Part shown: one piece after another, positions 51,501 through 53,977 of the stretch
How positions within the stretch are numbered: the first letter of the stretch is position 1
Layout of the letters: each line of letters opens with the position of its first letter
Assembly (NCBI GenBank): GCA_964510315.1
Contig: CAZEAP010000027.1
Span: 1-53,977 of the forward strand
Direction: 5' to 3'
Origin: CAZEAP01 sp964510315
GTDB lineage: Bacteria; Planctomycetota; Brocadiia; SM23-32
Length of the DNA stretch: 53,977 nt
The notes under the pieces: generated by a model
Seen by the model: the letters and a program-made list of their open reading frames with translations, nothing else
The model's database searches: none
Told to the model about the DNA's origin: nothing
Made by a program: the position numbers and the translations under genes

Positions 51501-53565
51501 GTTGCTCGACCGAGGGGCTCAGATAGTCGTAGCCCTCCGGGCCACATTGAACCCTGTAGATCACGTCCCGGGTGTGGGCCAGGACTTCGCGGAATCGCTG
51601 TTCGTTCTCACGGAGTTCCGCTTCGGCCTCCTTTCGCTCGGTGATGTCCCGCACGATCAGGGAGGCGGCGACGACGTTGCCCTCGGCGGTGGTTACAGGG
51701 GAAATGGTCAGCTCCACGGGGAACTCCGTGCCGTCCTTGTGGAGATGACGGGCCTCCCGGGAGCGGATGGTCTCGCCCCCCCGGACGCGCTCCAGAGCCG
51801 CCTTCGCCTCTTCGCGGGCGTCCGGCGGCACCAGCTCGAAGAAGGACTGCCACTGGAGTTCCTCCGGCCGCCACCCGTATATCTCCTCGACGGCGGGGTT
51901 GAGCATGAGGAGTTCTCCGTCCAGGCTTACGCCGAGGACGGCGTCCCCGGAAGCCATCATGAGGGAGGCCTGTTGACAGACCATGCTCTCCCACAGGTCT
52001 CGCTCCTCGGGCCACTGGACGATGCCCACCAGGCCCGCAGGTTCGCCCCGGCGGTCAGTGATCGGCACCTTCTGGACCTCCATCACGACCGGCCCGCCGA
52101 GGACCGAGTCACGATTGGGGACGCCGGGTTTACGGATGACGTGGGGGCCCTCTCGCGCCATAGACTCCAGGTCCTCCTCCCGGAACGCCTCGGCCAGCTC
52201 CTCGGAAAACAGGTCGTAGTCCGTTTTGCCGATGACCTCTTCCGGCGAAAGGCCGACGGACTCAGCGAAGCCTTTATTGACGTAGCGGAGGGTCAGGTCG
52301 GCATCCTTCACGTAGATGTGGGGCTCATAGTAGGAGAGGGCCTCACGGGGCTTGATGCCGGCTCGTTGGAGCGTCTTCCGGGCCGTCCGGCGGGCCGTGA
52401 CGTCCCGCAGTATGCTGACCACGTAATGGTCCCCGCCCCGGTGCATGGGGACGGCCGTGTATTCGAACTCGTTGTCCCGCCCGTCGGGGCGTTTCCAGGA
52501 GGCGGTTCCCGTGTAATGACGCCCTTCGCGGATGCAGCGAGCCGGATCACTGTCGCCCGTGTGCCGCTTGATAAAGCGGTCGACGTCGGCCGCCTGCCGG
52601 AGTTCCTCCCGCGGCCGGCCGGACATCTCGACGTACCGGTCGTTGCAGTAAAGCAGCTCCCTGTTCCCGGACTCCGGGTCGCATCGGGTTATGCTCACCC
52701 CGTCGTAGGCCAGGTCCATCATGCGGCGCAGGTGTTCCTCGGTTTCCTCCAGGTGCTGTTCCCTGAGCCGCTGCTTGGTTACGTCGCGGTTCAAAACCAT
52801 GATGTACTGCATGCCGTCCCTGTGCCACGGGATGGCGACCCACCAGAAGTAGTTCTCCCGTTCGTCTGGCCGTCGCCAGGAACTCACGCCGGTCATGGGC
52901 CTTCGGGTGGCCAGGCAGCCGTAGAAGCTCACACCCCCGTAGTTCCACTCCAGCTTTTCTTCCAGCCCCTCGAAGTCCGTCGTCCGTTTCAGTTCCGCGC
53001 GGGTACGGCCGGACATCTCCACGTAGCGATCGTTACAGTAAAGGAGCCGACGTCGGGGAACCGTGGCGTCGTACTCGAAGACGGCGACTCCGTCATAGGG
53101 ATCCTGCGCAAAGACCTCAAATGCCTGCTCCGGCTCGGGCCCTTGCTCCACGCCGGCGGGAACGCCCTCTCGCTCAAACCTTTTCAGGGCCTCCAGGATC
53201 GTCGGCAGGACCTCCGCGGCCGTCTCCCCCACCACCGGCAGGACGATGTCCGTGCCGTACCATTCTGCGGCCCAACGGCGGCCTTCCTCGCCGGTCCACA
53301 GCACGAAGAGGGCCCCGGGAACCGCGGCGCGCATCGCCGAGATGGCCCCTTCCCGACGGGAAACGTCCTGGAGAAAGCCGGCTGCCACGATATCCGGAGG
53401 GGAATCGCTCTGCGCGGCGCGGCGTAGTTCTGCAACCGCCGCCCAGTCGAACGACATGGAACGCGTGACGCGGATATCAGAATCGGCCTCGGCCAGCACA
53501 GCGGCCAGAGAACCCTTCTGCGATCCCTCGGGCGCAACGGTCCATGCTTCAAGCGTGCGGGTCAT
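48523..53565 (-). CDS. Hybrid sensor histidine kinase with about nine PAS domains
   Basis: The 1,680-residue protein has an N-terminal receiver-like or unrecognised domain (about 1-130) and nine PAS-like domains (about 145-1310). A HisKA domain follows, with phospho-acceptor His near 1318 in GGVAHDFNNLLTVILGG, then an HATPase domain (NLATNARDAMPDGG, DTGCGIPE, GTGMGLAMVYG). The C-terminal receiver (about 1560-1680) has Asp in LAIIDMVMPRMGG. PAS 3, 6 and 8 share KD-DLR-YVN and PAS 4, 7 and 9 share DG-LL-NPA-E, so two-PAS modules were duplicated. No membrane segment is seen, so it senses cytoplasmic or diffusible signals. GAGAGG lies eight bases before the ATG at 53565, preferred over 53592. Confidence 0.92.
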   Translation of the reverse strand: MTRTLEAWTVAPEGSQKGSLAAVLAEADSDIRVTRSMSFDWAAVAELRRAAQSDSPPDIVAAGFLQDVSRREGAISAMRAAVPGALFVLWTGEEGRRWAAEWYGTDIVLPVVGETAAEVLPTILEALKRFEREGVPAGVEQGPEPEQAFEVFAQDPYDGVAVFEYDATVPRRRLLYCNDRYVEMSGRTRAELKRTTDFEGLEEKLEWNYGGVSFYGCLATRRPMTGVSSWRRPDERENYFWWVAIPWHRDGMQYIMVLNRDVTKQRLREQHLEETEEHLRRMMDLAYDGVSITRCDPESGNRELLYCNDRYVEMSGRPREELRQAADVDRFIKRHTGDSDPARCIREGRHYTGTASWKRPDGRDNEFEYTAVPMHRGGDHYVVSILRDVTARRTARKTLQRAGIKPREALSYYEPHIYVKDADLTLRYVNKGFAESVGLSPEEVIGKTDYDLFSEELAEAFREEDLESMAREGPHVIRKPGVPNRDSVLGGPVVMEVQKVPITDRRGEPAGLVGIVQWPEERDLWESMVCQQASLMMASGDAVLGVSLDGELLMLNPAVEEIYGWRPEELQWQSFFELVPPDAREEAKAALERVRGGETIRSREARHLHKDGTEFPVELTISPVTTAEGNVVAASLIVRDITERKEAEAELRENEQRFREVLAHTRDVIYRVQCGPEGYDYLSPSVEQLTGFTPQQYMALGLEGERQRIHPEDREKLGAAWPMPDTRVPETEWPSTVEYRFERRDGGYVQVSNTRTPVRDEEGRLTAIVGAMRDVTPRKRAEEALRAGGERTGSMLDDISDRVFVKDRDLRYLYVNEAFARERRLQPEQMLGKSDRDLVDPEMMGPEKARQSLADDREAIESGRPVVQETTWTEPWSGLERCERWTKIPIKDERGRVTALVGVGTWTEERRRASRLLGHWSALVDSSADPIAGLAADGRILSWNPAAEQLYGYDSAEVEGRNLADLAAPEHRELVEEALRRVAEGETVDGFEVAQLSSEGRRFHVALTMSPVFGEDGEVGAVSLICRDVTARKKAESTMSQQIEGARELLGDWREHVFVKDRDLRFTYVNDAFARSQGLDPEEIIGKTDFDLFPPEEAEAYREADRQVLESGEVELDTKKISPAPDRRGGGAPLAPPLGGPFTQHIRKIPITSAEGGVEGLIGIVSWPEKRKAVEGAVCQWAALLRSSADAVMVLGPDGSVLSANPSMEGTYGYRRSELIGRRVSMLVGEEEWPRMEEASQRRQERRRRDGLPHRGTASWIRPDGKENLHEWSAVARDMGDKYLVFGVDRDITERRRMERRIRQKRKMEAIGQLAGGVAHDFNNLLTVILGGSDMLELESEPGTGVHEAAQTIRDAAQRAAELVQQLLGFAREGKYQSVTMDINAVVRDALRLVERTIPENVEVEEQLCEDSLPVVGDPAQMQQVLLNLATNARDAMPDGGRMVFRTTRKKLDWQFHAQQLDLDAGEYVVISVRDTGCGIPERLRSRVFDPFFTTKQPGEGTGMGLAMVYGIVENHGGAVDLASEEGGGTKVSIYLPEAEEDAPRPAEPERGDLMEGKGLILLVDDEDMVLRVGGAILERLGYEVLTATSGKEAVELYRQHSEEVELAIIDMVMPRMGGRECFEEMRRIDPNARAVLSTGYGMNDDTEQILQMPGMVGFVQKPYRVEELGEKIQQALAAG

Positions 53566-53977
53566 ATGGTGCGCCTCTCGAAAGCTGCACAATCACATCA
53601 CAAACATTCCCCCTCACGCACGCTATCAGGATTAAGTCATTGGATAGCGTTGCATTTTATCACAGCATGCCGCTCGATTGGTAGGGTGCAAATAGCATGC
53701 CCGCCGGTCGTGTGGTGGGCTTGTGCGCCTCAGCATGACAATGTGCGGGCCACCGCCCAAAATGTCATCCTGAGCGAGCGCATCTTTTGCCAGCGAAGTT
53801 TACCCGCCCGGGGGCCGGGGCGGCGTGGCGGTAAAGTACGGCGCGGCAGAACGGCGAGATGCGTTCGGCGCCGGAAGGTAAGGCGCCTCAGCATGACGGC
53901 GCGGCAGGCGCCGGACCGATTCGAGTGCCGATGGATGCTTTCTACAAATCAGTTCCAGAACTTCTGTGGGTCTTCCA
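53566..53977. repeat. Leader of the kinase gene and dispersed repeats at the window end
   Basis: The first 110 bases are AT-richer and should hold the kinase promoter on the minus strand; a TAAAAT is present, but no matching -35 box was found. From about 53720 there are copies of CATCCTGAGCGAGCGCAT, AAAGTACGGCGCGG, AACGGCGAGATGCGTTCGGC and ATTCGAGTGCCGATGGATGC, shared with 18910-19632 and 31999-32435. Confidence 0.7.

Overview
The window is GC-rich bacterial chromosome from a free-living organism. It carries household genes (dnaE, ruvC, miaB, a purF homologue, a Lon-like protease, kptA, a GH3 glycosidase, a very large PAS hybrid kinase, a SpoIIE-type phosphatase with a STAS partner). Intergenic spaces are long and full of hairpin-rich repeats. 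The gene mix, the repeat style and the secreted PKD/beta-helix protein suggest an uncultivated PVC/planctomycete-like lineage, but no single gene proves this.

Layout. 1-4660: hairpin repeats, purF homologue, TIM-barrel isomerase, DUF362 ferredoxin protein and a truncated methyltransferase. 4805-4881: tRNA-Lys(TTT). 4832-13710: an integrated element of about 8.8 kb bounded by perfect 50-bp direct repeats of the 3' part of tRNA-Lys. It encodes a tyrosine integrase, a prohead protease/HK97-type major capsid protein fusion, two unknown proteins, a primase-helicase, a small winged-helix-like protein and an AlpA-type regulator, all on the minus strand. It has two strong promoters and two 11-bp-period repeat arrays next to the primase. 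No terminase, portal or tail gene is present, so it looks like a capsid-encoding phage satellite. The integrase reading frame runs through the att core. In the circular form it would continue into a coding-like 69-residue tail that now lies stranded at the other end of the element (13452-13660), so integration should exchange the C-terminus of the integrase.

14267-15831: a BglII-like restriction-modification pair. 15840-24360: kptA, Lon-like protease, Mut7-C protein, SpoIIE phosphatase plus STAS antagonist, Gfo/Idh oxidoreductase and flippase-like membrane protein. 24434-25422: a tandemly duplicated multi-hairpin repeat. 25569-35226: GH3, dnaE-ruvC and a secreted PKD/beta-helix protein.

35229-40875 is a prophage graveyard. 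It holds two terminase large-subunit remnants, a small head-region protein, a portal N-terminus, a GIY-YIG remnant and an IS1380 transposase remnant. Intact defence-type genes lie among them: an Abi-C/HEPN-like protein, and an ImmA/IrrE peptidase with a DUF4411 PIN protein. The decayed genes carry tiny palindromic insertions, CCCTTGACA-N4 to N11-TGTCAAGGG, each flanked by a perfect 4-bp direct repeat of CTGG (or CCAG). These look like 22-29 bp transposed units.

41426-53565: miaB, a phosphohexomutase homologue with a degenerate active site, a diguanylate cyclase, a PP2C phosphatase, a SlyD-like FKBP, a MobA-FdhD fusion and a 1,680-residue hybrid histidine kinase with about nine PAS domains. 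The window ends in dispersed repeats.
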